Of a DNA stretch of 64,000 nucleotides, positions 16,954 through 27,199 are shown piece after piece. The stretch lies in contig JAVBRA010000006.1 in the NCBI GenBank assembly GCA_031548435.1, positions 1 through 64,000 of the forward strand. The letters run 5' to 3'. Numbering within the stretch: the first letter of the stretch is position 1; each line of letters begins with the position of its first letter. Below the pieces are notes generated by a model. That model did no database searches. It saw only the letters and a list, made by a program, of their open reading frames with translations, and was not told the DNA's origin. The position numbers were made by a program, and so were the translations under genes. Source of the DNA: JAVBRA01 sp031548435. Its GTDB lineage: Bacteria > Bacteroidota > Bacteroidia > Bacteroidales > Rikenellaceae.

Positions 16954-16988
16954 AAAAAAAGGTTGCCCGATACAGGCAACCTTTTTTT
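16954..16988 (-). terminator. Terminator of pfkA
   Basis: GGTTGCC (16961-16967) pairs with GGCAACC (16975-16981), flanked by A7 and T7 runs, so it can work on both strands; pfkA ends just upstream on the minus strand. Confidence 0.85.
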
Positions 16989-17010
16989 CTCGAAACGGGG
17001 AATTACGCGT

Positions 17011-17991
17011 TTAGATCGACAGGATTTTGAGCGTGTTGAGCATCTCGCGGTCGATGGGCTTGTCCTTCTTGATGGCGCGCGAGAACGGCACGTGGACGAT
17101 CTCCTGGTTCTCGATTCCGATCATCACGTTGCGCTGCCCGTCCAGCAGGGCTTCGACGGCGGCCGCGCCCATGCGGCTGGCCAGGATGCGGTCGTGGGCC
17201 GTCGGAGACCCCCCGCGCTGGATGTGGCCGAGAATGGTCACGCGCACGTCGTATTGCGGAAACTCTTTTTTCATGCGTTCGGCCAGCCCCATGGCCCCGC
17301 CTTCGATATCTTCCGAAACGAGCACGATGCTGCTGTTCTTCGACTTGCGGAACCCGTTGCCGATGAGTTCGCCCAACTGGTCGGTCTCGGTGGCGATCTC
17401 GGGAATGATGGCCGCCTCGGCCCCCGAGGCCATCGCTCCGTTCAGGGCCAGGAACCCGGCCTCGCGCCCCATCACCTCAATGAAGAACAGCCGCTCGTGC
17501 GAGGTGGCCGTGTCGCGGATCTTGTCCACCGCGTCCATGATGGTGTTGAGCGCCGTGTCGTAGCCGATGGTGGTGTCGGTGCCCGAGAGGTCGTTGTCGA
17601 TGGTGCCGGGGATGCCCACGATCGGGAAGTCGTACTCCTGGGCGAATTCGCGCGCGCCCGAGAGCGTCCCGTCGCCGCCCAGGGCCACCAGCGCATCGAT
17701 GCCGTGTTTGGCGATGTTGTCGAACGCCTGTTTGCGTCCTTCCGCGGTGCGGAACTCGGGGCAGCGGGCCGTCTTTAGGATGGTGCCGCCCAGTTGGATG
17801 ATGTTGCTGACATTCTGGGTCTGGAAATCGGAAATCTCGTCGAACACCAACCCCTTGAATCCGCGCATGATGGCCTTGACGGTGAGCCCGTGGTAGATGG
17901 CCGTACGCGTCACCGCCCTGACGGCGGCGTTCATTCCGGGGGCGTCGCCTCCCGAAGTGAGGATACCGATGCATTTCAGTTTCTCTGACAT
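17011..17991 (-). CDS. pfkA: ATP-dependent 6-phosphofructokinase
   Basis: Phosphorylates fructose 6-phosphate to the 1,6-bisphosphate, the committed step of glycolysis. The 326-residue protein has GILTSGGDAPGMNAAVR (9-25), GGDGT (105-109), PGTIDND with the catalytic Asp at 132, and LGHIQRGGSPTAHDR. Gly108 in GGDGT points to ATP rather than pyrophosphate as donor. Length and start (MSEKLKCIGILTSGG) are those of bacterial PfkA. A terminator follows; a 201-base gap without a recognised gene lies upstream before hisS. Confidence 0.97.
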   Translation of the reverse strand: MSEKLKCIGILTSGGDAPGMNAAVRAVTRTAIYHGLTVKAIMRGFKGLVFDEISDFQTQNVSNIIQLGGTILKTARCPEFRTAEGRKQAFDNIAKHGIDALVALGGDGTLSGAREFAQEYDFPIVGIPGTIDNDLSGTDTTIGYDTALNTIMDAVDKIRDTATSHERLFFIEVMGREAGFLALNGAMASGAEAAIIPEIATETDQLGELIGNGFRKSKNSSIVLVSEDIEGGAMGLAERMKKEFPQYDVRVTILGHIQRGGSPTAHDRILASRMGAAAVEALLDGQRNVMIGIENQEIVHVPFSRAIKKDKPIDREMLNTLKILSI

Positions 17992-18192
17992 GGTTTATGT
18001 TTTTACATCATTATTACGGACAACGGTCTGTTCCCGTGTTGTTGCTTTCATGTTATCATCCCGCGCGCGGCAAAGGATCGCTTTCGCAGAGAGACAACGT
18101 ACGCTTTGCGTAAGAAGAGCCGACGCCACGAAATTTAGTCTCGGTTCGCTTGCCCCCGACTCCCGGTGGAATATCGGTCGCGTATTTGCGGT

Positions 18193-19548
18193 CTATTTCC
18201 CTAAATATCCGGCCAATTTCCCCAGCGGCACTTTCGCCTGCTCGCCCGAGGCCATGTTCTTGACCGTGGCGCAGGCGGCGGCCAGTTCGTCGCCTCCGAT
18301 GATCACCACGTACTTCATTCCGCGGCGGTTGGCGTAGTCCATCTGCTTTTTCATCTTCGCTTCGTCGGGATAGATCTCGGCCGCGATGCCCGCGTTTCTC
18401 ACCGCGTTGAGTTGTTTCAGCGCTTCGGCCAGTTCGTCGCCTCCGAAATTGATGAACAGGGCGCGTGTGCCGGCCAGTTCGTCCAGCGGGAACAGGTTCA
18501 GCCCCTCCAGCGTGTCGTAGATGCGGTCGGCCCCGAACGAGATGCCCACGCCCGAGGTGTCGGGCAGGCCGAAGATGCCCGTCAGGTCGTCGTACCGCCC
18601 GCCGCCGCAGATGCTGCCGATGGCGAAGTCCCGGGCCTTCACTTCGAAGATCGCCCCGGTGTAGTAGTTCAAACCTCGTGCCAACGACAGGTCGAGCTCG
18701 ACGTCGAGCGTTATGCCCATCGTGTCGGCGTAATCGAGCAGGGTTTCCACCTCTTCGATCCCCCTCACGCCTGTTTCCGATCCGCCGATGACGGTGCGCA
18801 ACGAACTCAGTTTCTCGCGGTTCGACCCGTTGAGCCCGAGGATGGGTTGCAATTTATCGACGGCTTTTTGTCCGATGCCTTTTTCCAGCAGTTCGGCGTT
18901 GACGTTGTCGATCCCGATCTTCTCCAGTTTGTCGATGGCCACCGTGATGTCGGTCATTTTGTCGGCGTGGCCGATGGTTTCGGCGATGCCATAGAGGATC
19001 TTGCGGTTGTTGAGCTTCAGTACCACGTTGATTTTCAGCAGGCCGAACACCTTTTCGACGATCTGCACCAGTTCGGCCTCGTTCAGCAGCGAGCGCGACC
19101 CGATCACATCCACGTCGCACTGGCAGAACTCGCGGTAGCGCCCCTTTTGCGGACGGTCGGCCCGCCACACGGGCTGGATCTGGTAGCGCTTGAACGGGAA
19201 CGTGATCTCCCCCTGGTGCTGCACCACATACCTGGCGAACGGCACGGTGAGGTCGTAACGGAGGCCTTTTTCGGAAATCTTCCCGGAAAGCGCTGTGCTG
19301 TTTTCTTTATCTTGTTCGGTGGCGCTGGACAGAAAATCCCCCGAATTCAAGATGCGGAACAGCAATTTATCCCCCTCGTCGCCATATTTGCCCAGCAGGG
19401 TCGACAGGTTCTCCATCGCCGGGGTTTCCAGCGGCAGGAAGCCGTATTGCCGGAACACGCCCTTGATCGTGTCGAAAATATAACCGCGGCGCAGCATCTC
19501 CTGCGGCCCGAAATCGCGCGTGCCTTTGGGTATGGACGGTTTTTGCAT
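18193..19548 (-). CDS. hisS: Histidyl-tRNA synthetase
   Basis: Charges tRNA-His. The 451-residue class II synthetase shows motif 1 near the N terminus (IPKGTRDFGPQEMLRRGYIFD), motif 2 with RYDLTVPFARYV and WRADRPQKGRYREFCQCDVDVIG, the His-specific ARGLNYYTGAIFEV, motif 3 GGRYDDLTGIFG...GVGISFGADR, and a C-terminal anticodon-binding domain. It begins 12 bases after ettA and is probably co-transcribed with it. Confidence 0.97.
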   Translation of the reverse strand: MQKPSIPKGTRDFGPQEMLRRGYIFDTIKGVFRQYGFLPLETPAMENLSTLLGKYGDEGDKLLFRILNSGDFLSSATEQDKENSTALSGKISEKGLRYDLTVPFARYVVQHQGEITFPFKRYQIQPVWRADRPQKGRYREFCQCDVDVIGSRSLLNEAELVQIVEKVFGLLKINVVLKLNNRKILYGIAETIGHADKMTDITVAIDKLEKIGIDNVNAELLEKGIGQKAVDKLQPILGLNGSNREKLSSLRTVIGGSETGVRGIEEVETLLDYADTMGITLDVELDLSLARGLNYYTGAIFEVKARDFAIGSICGGGRYDDLTGIFGLPDTSGVGISFGADRIYDTLEGLNLFPLDELAGTRALFINFGGDELAEALKQLNAVRNAGIAAEIYPDEAKMKKQMDYANRRGMKYVVIIGGDELAAACATVKNMASGEQAKVPLGKLAGYLGK

Positions 19549-19560
19549 GGTTGTTCGTAT

Positions 19561-21240
<1,680 letters not shown>

Positions 21241-21265
21241 GGTTTGTTCAGAATGATTGAAGTGG

Positions 21266-21273
21266 CAAAGATA
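21266..21273 (-). promoter_or_regulatory. -7 promoter element TATCTTTG of ettA
   Basis: The minus-strand reading is TATCTTTG, 25 bases upstream of the ettA start; presumed promoter of ettA-hisS. Confidence 0.6.
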
Positions 21274-21483
21274 GCAATTTTTGAGATAGAGGGTGTGAAA
21301 TTGTTTTGTTCCGGTGCCTTTGATTCGGGTTGAAACGACGGTTCGTTCGTCCCTGTGCAGAAGACGGAACAAGGCTTTCGTTGCGGAATGGCTCGAAAAA
21401 GGGTCTCGTTCTGCGATTCATAACATTCCGGCGGGAAAGTGTTATTTTTTTCACACGATATTTTTGTTTCGTTCTAAAAAGAG

Positions 21484-21491
21484 TAACTTTG
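21484..21491 (+). promoter_or_regulatory. -7 promoter element TAACTTTG of adk
   Basis: TAnnTTTG match with a TTTTTG stretch about 17 bases upstream as a -33 candidate, 35 bases before the adk start. Confidence 0.6.
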
Positions 21492-21526
21492 GCACTTAAT
21501 TCCGAAATTAAATTGATTGACTGACA

Positions 21527-22102
21527 ATGTTGAATCTGGTTCTGTTTGGCCCTCCGGGGGCAGGAAAAGGCACCCAGGCCGCCAAGCTGGCTGAAAAATA
21601 CGGCTTTATACACATCTCCACCGGCGAGATGATCCGCAACGAAATAGAGCAGGGCACCGAGCTGGGCAACAGCGTCAGGGGGTACATCGAAAATGGCAAC
21701 CTGGCGCCCGACGACCTGGTGATCTCGATCATCATCGACTTTCTCGAAAAACACAAGAACAGCAAGGGGATCATCTTCGACGGTTTTCCCCGCACCACGG
21801 TGCAGGCCCGGGAATTCGACCGGATGCTGTCCCGGCACGGCATGGACGTGGGGGCGATGCTCTCGCTCGATGTGGCCGACGACATTCTGGTCGACCGCAT
21901 CCTGAAGCGGGGCAAGGAGAGCGGCCGCGCCGACGATGCCAGCGAGGAGGTGATCCGCAATCGCATCAAAGTGTACAACGACCAGACGGCTGTCGTGGCC
22001 GACTTCTACTCCGAGCAGGGCAAATTCCGCCCGGTCGACGGAGCGGGCTCGATCGAGCATACGTTCGAGCAGCTGTGCAAAGAGGTCGACAAACTGGCGT
22101 AG
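21527..22102 (+). CDS. adk: Adenylate kinase (short form)
   Basis: Interconverts ATP plus AMP and two ADP. The 191-residue protein begins MLNLVLFGPPGAGKGTQAAKLAEKY (P-loop GPPGAGKGT at 8-16) and carries the AMP-binding ISTGEMIR and FDGFPRT motifs and RGKESGRADD. It lacks the long zinc-binding LID insertion, as in short-form enzymes. A single-gene unit with promoter upstream and bidirectional terminator downstream. Confidence 0.97.
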   Translation: MLNLVLFGPPGAGKGTQAAKLAEKYGFIHISTGEMIRNEIEQGTELGNSVRGYIENGNLAPDDLVISIIIDFLEKHKNSKGIIFDGFPRTTVQAREFDRMLSRHGMDVGAMLSLDVADDILVDRILKRGKESGRADDASEEVIRNRIKVYNDQTAVVADFYSEQGKFRPVDGAGSIEHTFEQLCKEVDKLA

Positions 22103-22118
22103 GCGTTTCCGGATATAC

Positions 22119-22162
22119 GGCAAGGGCGGGCTTTTTATAAAAAGCCCGCCCTTGCCGTTTTT
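22119..22162. terminator. Bidirectional terminator between adk and coaE
   Basis: GGCAAGGGCGGGC plus T5 (22119-22136) pairs perfectly with A5 plus GCCCGCCCTTGCC (22139-22156), followed by a T run on the plus strand; it serves convergent adk and coaE. Confidence 0.9.
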
Positions 22163-22178
22163 TGTCTTCCCGAAGCCG

Positions 22179-22763
22179 CTACCCTTTCATAAACTCATTG
22201 TGCAGGGCCACCACCTGCGGCAGCTCCAACTGCTGCCCGTCGGCCACCACGATATAGTCTGCGGCGGCAATCAGCGCGGCTTCGTCGGTCTGGTGCGACA
22301 GGCGCTGGACAACCTGCTCCCTCGATGCCGAGTCGCGTTTCATTACCCGCGCGATCCGGACTTCCGGCGGGGCGGTCACCACAACAAGGCGGTCGAACCG
22401 GCCCATCGCACCGATCTCGACAATGATGGCCGACTCCAGCACGACATAAGGCGCCCCCTCGTGCCGCGCGCACCAGCGGTCGAAGTCGCGGAACAGGGCC
22501 GGATGCACGATGCCGTTCATCTTTTGCAGTAGTGTGGGATCGGCGAATATCTTTGCAGCGATGTACTGTTTGTCCGGTTTGCCGTCGCAATATGCCTGGC
22601 AGCCCAGCAGCGCCCGGATGTCAGCCGCCACTTCCGGGTCTTGTTCCATCAGCCGCTTGGCTTGGGCGTCCGAGTCGTACACGGGCGCCCCGAGCGAGGC
22701 GAACAGATTGCATATCACGCTTTTGCCGCTTCCCATTCCTCCTGTGACTGCGATTTTCAACAT
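22179..22763 (-). CDS. coaE: Dephospho-CoA kinase
   Basis: Final step of coenzyme A synthesis, phosphorylating the 3'-OH of dephospho-CoA. The 194-residue protein starts MLKIAVTGGMGSGKSVICNLF (P-loop GGMGSGKS at 8-15), followed by VYDSDAQAKRLM, IVHPALF and the DADYIV-like AADYIVVADGQ end. The start at 22763 is chosen by this N terminus; the frame is open upstream without family similarity. It lies 80 bases after the ybbR-like gene on the same strand and ends at a strong terminator. Confidence 0.93.
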   Translation of the reverse strand: MLKIAVTGGMGSGKSVICNLFASLGAPVYDSDAQAKRLMEQDPEVAADIRALLGCQAYCDGKPDKQYIAAKIFADPTLLQKMNGIVHPALFRDFDRWCARHEGAPYVVLESAIIVEIGAMGRFDRLVVVTAPPEVRIARVMKRDSASREQVVQRLSHQTDEAALIAAADYIVVADGQQLELPQVVALHNEFMKG

Positions 22764-22843
22764 GGCTGATTCGGTTTTTGAGAGGCATTTCACATCCGGT
22801 TTCCGGAACGAGATCAAAAAGGGATGACGATCGGAGCCGCCCG

Positions 22844-23830
22844 TCACTCGGCCCCCGGAGGCAGTTTTTCAAACAGCACGTCGGCGTAGAGCGGATCCAT
22901 TTTTATGATCTTCACTCCCACCGGCGTCGCGCTTACCACCAGTTTTACCTTTGTGCGGTCTTTCGCGTTGCTTTCGGTGCAGTCGGCCTCGATGATGAAG
23001 TTCTCGGGCACGATTTTGTCATAGCTCTTCTCGCCCACATTGCACCGTACGGTTACCTTGTCGGGAAACAGAATGGCCCGGTAACCCGCCGGGACGCCCT
23101 TGGCCCTGACCGGCACCACCACGTCCATCTCGGTGTACTGTTCGATGTCGACAAAAAAGTCGATCCTGACATCGGGCAGGATCACTCCCTCGATCGGCAG
23201 CAACCGCAACGATCCTTTATACGGTTCGAACAGGTTTTCAAGCTTTTTCGGATAGGTGTGAACGGCCCTCAGGGTGTCGAGGATCGATTTGCTGCCCTTG
23301 ACCGACACGGTTGCGGGCTCGATTTTCACCGGCCCCACCTGCATGTATTGCCGGGCGCAGTTGATGCTCAGGTCGGCCACCACCGGCACCTGTTTGATTT
23401 CGGTGGGCGATACCTCGATCACGAGGCTGTTCAGGAGTTTGTTGACCGTGATCCCGGACGTTTTGGCATTGAGCATCCCCGCAAGCTGGTCGATGTCGAC
23501 GATATAAAACCGGCGGTTGGTATCCGAGGGCGACATGGGCAGCTCGTCGATATTGACTGTCACGGCATGGTTGCGGGGCATCAGCCGGTTTTTCAGCAAC
23601 ACATATCCGTCGGCCGTGGCCGAGACGTCGAGCGTGTATTGTTTCTTTACGGCGTTCTCCCGGCGTTTGTAGCTGTCTTCGATGTTGAGGATCAGGCGCG
23701 TGTCGGTCGTGTAGCTGTGGGTGAGCTTGTTGGCGTACCAAAGCAGCAGGGCGATGACCAGAAAAGGCAGGAACATCGTGGGGTTGTTCTTTTTCAGGAA
23801 CGAAACGATATGGTCGTACAGCCGCCGCAT
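22844..23830 (-). CDS. YbbR-like (CdaR-like) domain protein
   Basis: A 328-residue protein with one N-terminal helix (about residues 19-34, MFLPFLVIALLLWYANKL) and extracytoplasmic YbbR-like beta repeats (for example VTVNIDELPMSPSDTNRRFYIVDID and PVKIEPATVSVKGSKSILDTLRAVHT). YbbR/CdaR proteins regulate the diadenylate cyclase in Firmicutes; in Bacteroidota a ybbR-like gene next to coaE is common but its role is not established. It begins 18 bases after the FKBP lipoprotein gene, suggesting co-transcription. Confidence 0.8.
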   Translation of the reverse strand: MRRLYDHIVSFLKKNNPTMFLPFLVIALLLWYANKLTHSYTTDTRLILNIEDSYKRRENAVKKQYTLDVSATADGYVLLKNRLMPRNHAVTVNIDELPMSPSDTNRRFYIVDIDQLAGMLNAKTSGITVNKLLNSLVIEVSPTEIKQVPVVADLSINCARQYMQVGPVKIEPATVSVKGSKSILDTLRAVHTYPKKLENLFEPYKGSLRLLPIEGVILPDVRIDFFVDIEQYTEMDVVVPVRAKGVPAGYRAILFPDKVTVRCNVGEKSYDKIVPENFIIEADCTESNAKDRTKVKLVVSATPVGVKIIKMDPLYADVLFEKLPPGAE

Positions 23831-23848
23831 ACCCGCCGTCAGATGTGG

Positions 23849-24859
23849 TTACTCGGATGTCTTTTTGTACACCTTGATGTAGCACGTCAGAGGCGTGAGC
23901 CCGTATATGACGGGGATGCTGGCGTAGTTGCCCGCCAGAGCGAACCCGTAGCGCGAGTCGAACACCAGCACCGCCTCCTCCTCATAGCGCAGCACTCCGT
24001 AAATTTGCTTCAGGGCGGGAATCAGCGCGTACTGAAGGTTGATGGGCATGTAGGTGCTCGACGAGGTGGGGTTGTAGCGGTTGTGCCTGACGGCGATCGT
24101 GTCGATGTTGGTGTCGATCAGGAACCCGTCGAGGAAATATCCCGCGTAATTGATAAACGCCAGCGAGTCTTTGTGCAACAGTTCGTTGCCCGGTTTGCTG
24201 GTCAGCTTCTTGAAATAGACCCCCGAACCGATGGTGTCGTTGGCGGTGAGGCCCAGCGAGTCGATGGCGTACCTCAGCGCCTGATTGCGTTCGGTTGCCA
24301 GCGGGTCTTCGACCACCTCCACCAGCTTCATGTCGAGGATGGCAGGTTTCACCGCCGCCAGGGTGACGTTGCCGCCAAAACCGTAGCTGTTCGAGTAGCC
24401 TTTGTTTTTGTATCCCAGCCGCGAGGGCATGATGATCTTGACCGAATCGCCTTCGGCCATCATTCCCAGCGCCGTGTATTGGGCCGGGGTGAGTTTCGAC
24501 GATTTTTCATAATAGGCCAGATATTCCGGAACGTAGTGGATCAGATGGGAATAGGTGCCCAGCACCTTCGACAGTTCGGGATCGGTGTTGTAGAACACGT
24601 GGCCGTCGAGGGTGCGGCCGACAGCCTGGATTTTGACCCAATTGTCCTGAGCCGGGGTCTTGGCACCGGCCTTGGTTCCGGGATAGCTGATGTAGTAAAA
24701 GCCGTCGGGATGCTTCTGCGCTTCGGGGTAGTTGGTTTCCACCCATTTGGCCAGATATTCTTCCTGAGCCTGTTCGCGGTTGGTGGTCTCTTCCCTGGCG
24801 CACGAGGCGGCCGCAAGCGCGATGATGGCCAGGATGGAAATTCCGAACAGTTTTTTCAT
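23849..24859 (-). CDS. FKBP-type peptidyl-prolyl isomerase-like lipoprotein (two domains)
   Basis: A 336-residue lipoprotein; MKKLFGISILAIIALAAASC gives an SPII site at Cys20. Two FKBP-like regions follow: the first with WVKIQAVGRTLDGHVFYNTD...GMMAEGDSVKIIMPSRLGYK, the second with DSLAFINYAGYFLDGFLIDTN...LIPALKQIYGVLRYEEEAVLVFDSRYGFA, resembling FKBP cores with partly conserved active-site positions. It probably assists folding of exported proteins. The start at 24859 is supported by the signal peptide; the longer open frame belongs to the preceding gene read out of phase. Confidence 0.8.
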   Translation of the reverse strand: MKKLFGISILAIIALAAASCAREETTNREQAQEEYLAKWVETNYPEAQKHPDGFYYISYPGTKAGAKTPAQDNWVKIQAVGRTLDGHVFYNTDPELSKVLGTYSHLIHYVPEYLAYYEKSSKLTPAQYTALGMMAEGDSVKIIMPSRLGYKNKGYSNSYGFGGNVTLAAVKPAILDMKLVEVVEDPLATERNQALRYAIDSLGLTANDTIGSGVYFKKLTSKPGNELLHKDSLAFINYAGYFLDGFLIDTNIDTIAVRHNRYNPTSSSTYMPINLQYALIPALKQIYGVLRYEEEAVLVFDSRYGFALAGNYASIPVIYGLTPLTCYIKVYKKTSE

Positions 24860-24996
24860 AGGGTCGTTAAGTGTTTTTAGCCTTGCAACAGGGTCGGTTT
24901 GTTGGTGTAATCTGTTATTTACCAAGTGTGACAGAGCGAAACAAACATAAAAGTGTCCATGACGCCTACCGATAGTAAACGGGGCGGCGGTCCGGT

Positions 24997-25533
24997 TTAT
25001 TGCTTCTTTATAATATGGTCGACGATCACGGTGAGTTTTAGCGGCGAGTTGCGCGGCACGGCCTGAAGCTGCTTTTCTCCGAACCCGTAATCGGAGGTGA
25101 AGTAGAGCGTGATGGTGTCTTTCTCGGCGCTGCCGACCAAGCCTTTGTTGATGCCCCTGATAAACGAACCGTTGCCGGGTACTCCCCCGGCGGCGTCGAA
25201 CGTGTATCCCGACGCATCGGCCGAGTACTGGTCGAAAACCTCCCGGATGTTGGAGTTGTAATAGGTCGACGTGTTGCCGCCGAACACATAGCCGATATAC
25301 CAGATGTAGACCGAGTCGCCGGCCTCCGCGGTCACGGCCGAGCCGCTGGCGTAGTTGACCTGTTTGTACACCCCGCCCACTTCCTGGTAGGGGATCTTGT
25401 TGTTGGTCAGGTACGTCACGATCGACGACCGCTCTTTGTCGATCGTCTCTTTGTTTGTGCCGCAGGCGGTCGTGCAGGCGGCGGCGAGCGTTGCCACTAT
25501 GTATGTGAAAATGGTTCTCGGCATACGGTGCAT
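24997..25533 (-). CDS. FKBP-type peptidyl-prolyl isomerase lipoprotein
   Basis: A 178-residue lipoprotein with signal MHRMPRTIFTYIVATLAAACTTAC (Cys at 24, or Cys20 as alternative). One FKBP domain follows: DSVYIWYIGYVFGGNTSTYYNSN, then FDAAGGVPGNGSFIRGINKGLVGSAEKDTITLYFTSDYGFGEKQLQAVPRNSPLKLTVIVDHI, the typical FKBP core, though the first flap is longer than usual. It is the first gene of the minus-strand FKBP-FKBP-ybbR-coaE run and is preceded by a promoter-like TAAATTTG. Confidence 0.85.
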   Translation of the reverse strand: MHRMPRTIFTYIVATLAAACTTACGTNKETIDKERSSIVTYLTNNKIPYQEVGGVYKQVNYASGSAVTAEAGDSVYIWYIGYVFGGNTSTYYNSNIREVFDQYSADASGYTFDAAGGVPGNGSFIRGINKGLVGSAEKDTITLYFTSDYGFGEKQLQAVPRNSPLKLTVIVDHIIKKQ

Positions 25534-25549
25534 CAGGTAGAAATATCCG

Positions 25550-25557
25550 CAAATTTA
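25550..25557 (-). promoter_or_regulatory. -7 promoter element TAAATTTG of the FKBP run
   Basis: The minus-strand reading is TAAATTTG, 16 bases upstream of the first FKBP start. Confidence 0.5.
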
Positions 25558-25706
25558 ACGAAATTAGTTGAAGAAACCGAAAACGGGTGCATTTTCCTCT
25601 CCGGTTTGTTAAATCGAAAAAAAACGTGCAATTTTGTTAAATTATTACGGTCGGGCTTCCCGCGGCGGCAAAGCTGCCCGGAGGCGGGCCATCATAACCG
25701 AACAAG

Positions 25707-27047
25707 ATGAGAATAGTCATAGCCGGAGCGGGCGAGGTGGGCAGCCACCTGGCCAAGATGCTCAGCAACGAGTCGCACGAGATCACCGTCATCGACGACG
25801 ACGAAAAACGCATCGACGCCATATCGGGCATTGCCGACCTGATCACCGTCGAGGGCGATTGCACCACGTTCGCCATCCTCAACGAGGCGAAGGTGCGCAA
25901 GGCCGACCTGTTCATCGCCGTCAACCCCGAGGAGAACTCGAACGTGCTCTCGGCCGTGCTGGCCAAGCAGCTGGGGGCGAAAAAATCGATCGCCCGCATC
26001 GATAACGACGAATACCTGAGGCCCAATAACAAGGAGATTTTTCTGAACATGGGCATCGACTACATGTTCTATCCCGAGAAGTCGGCGGCCCAGGAAGTGA
26101 TCAAGCTGCTGGGGCATACCAGCACGTCGGAATACGTCGATTTTTCGGGCGGCAAGTTGTCGCTGGTGGTGTTCAAGCTCGACGCCCATTCGTCGCTGGT
26201 CGAAAAGACGCTGCTTGAGGCGACGGCCGACCGCGACAAACTCCCGTACCGCACGGTGGCCATCTCGCGGGGCGGGCAGACGATCATCCCCCGCGGCGAC
26301 GACACGTTCAAGGAGGGCGATACCATTTACGTCATCTCGCTGGCCGACAACGTCAAGGAGGTGATGGTCTTCTCGGGCAGCGACAACGTGCAGATCAAAA
26401 ACATGATGATCCTGGGCGGCAGCCGCATCGGGGCGCGCATTGCCATGCAGCTGCAGGACAGCATGAACATCAAGCTGGTCGACTACAACTCGGACAAGGC
26501 CTACAAGTTGGCCGAGATGCTCGAAAACACGCTGATCATCAACGACGACGGACGCAATATCGACTCCATGATCGAGGAGGGGATCCGGGGCATGGACGCT
26601 TTCATCGCCGTCACCGGGCGCTCCGAGACCAACATCCTGGCGGCGATGCTGGCCAAGCAGATGGGGGTGAAAAAGGTGATCGCCGAGGTCGAGAACATCA
26701 ATTACATCAACCTGGCCGAGAGCGTGGGCATCAATACCATCATCAACAAGAAGCTGATCACGGCCAGCAACATTTTCCGCTTTACGATGAACACCGACGT
26801 GCAGGCCATCAAATGCCTGACCGGTTGCGACGCCGAAGTGCTGGAGTTTGTGGTGAAACCCGGGGCTCCGGCCACCAAAGGTAAGATCCGCGACATCGAC
26901 TTTCCGCACCAGGCCATCATCGGGGGCATCGTGCGCGGCGACAAGGCGTTCATTGCCGTGGGCAATACCGAGATCATGGCTTACGACCGGGTGGTGGTGT
27001 TCGCTCTGCCGGCGGCCATATCCAAGATCGGGGAGTTCTTCGACTGA
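25707..27047 (+). CDS. trkA: Trk potassium transport NAD-binding subunit
   Basis: Cytoplasmic regulatory ring protein of Trk/Ktr K+ uptake. The 446-residue protein contains two RCK modules: RIVIAGAGEVGSHLAKML (Rossmann GAGEVG at 6-11) with a TrkA-C domain (DKLPYRTVAISRGGQTIIPRGDDTFKEGDTIYVI), and a second NMMILGGSRIGARIAMQLQ with its own TrkA-C end. No trkH-type channel gene is in this window. CAATTTTG around 25630 is a weak promoter candidate. Confidence 0.95.
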   Translation: MRIVIAGAGEVGSHLAKMLSNESHEITVIDDDEKRIDAISGIADLITVEGDCTTFAILNEAKVRKADLFIAVNPEENSNVLSAVLAKQLGAKKSIARIDNDEYLRPNNKEIFLNMGIDYMFYPEKSAAQEVIKLLGHTSTSEYVDFSGGKLSLVVFKLDAHSSLVEKTLLEATADRDKLPYRTVAISRGGQTIIPRGDDTFKEGDTIYVISLADNVKEVMVFSGSDNVQIKNMMILGGSRIGARIAMQLQDSMNIKLVDYNSDKAYKLAEMLENTLIINDDGRNIDSMIEEGIRGMDAFIAVTGRSETNILAAMLAKQMGVKKVIAEVENINYINLAESVGINTIINKKLITASNIFRFTMNTDVQAIKCLTGCDAEVLEFVVKPGAPATKGKIRDIDFPHQAIIGGIVRGDKAFIAVGNTEIMAYDRVVVFALPAAISKIGEFFD

Positions 27048-27199
27048 CACATACGCAGCGTATTTTTGAACAACGGTCGCTTGTCATTCGACAACCGGTG
27101 CGGGCGCCCCGGAAAGCGTTATCCCGAATGAGCGGCGATTCGATATTGACAATGGCCACCCCGTTTAATATACTGTAATTATTTGATTTTCTGTGTGCG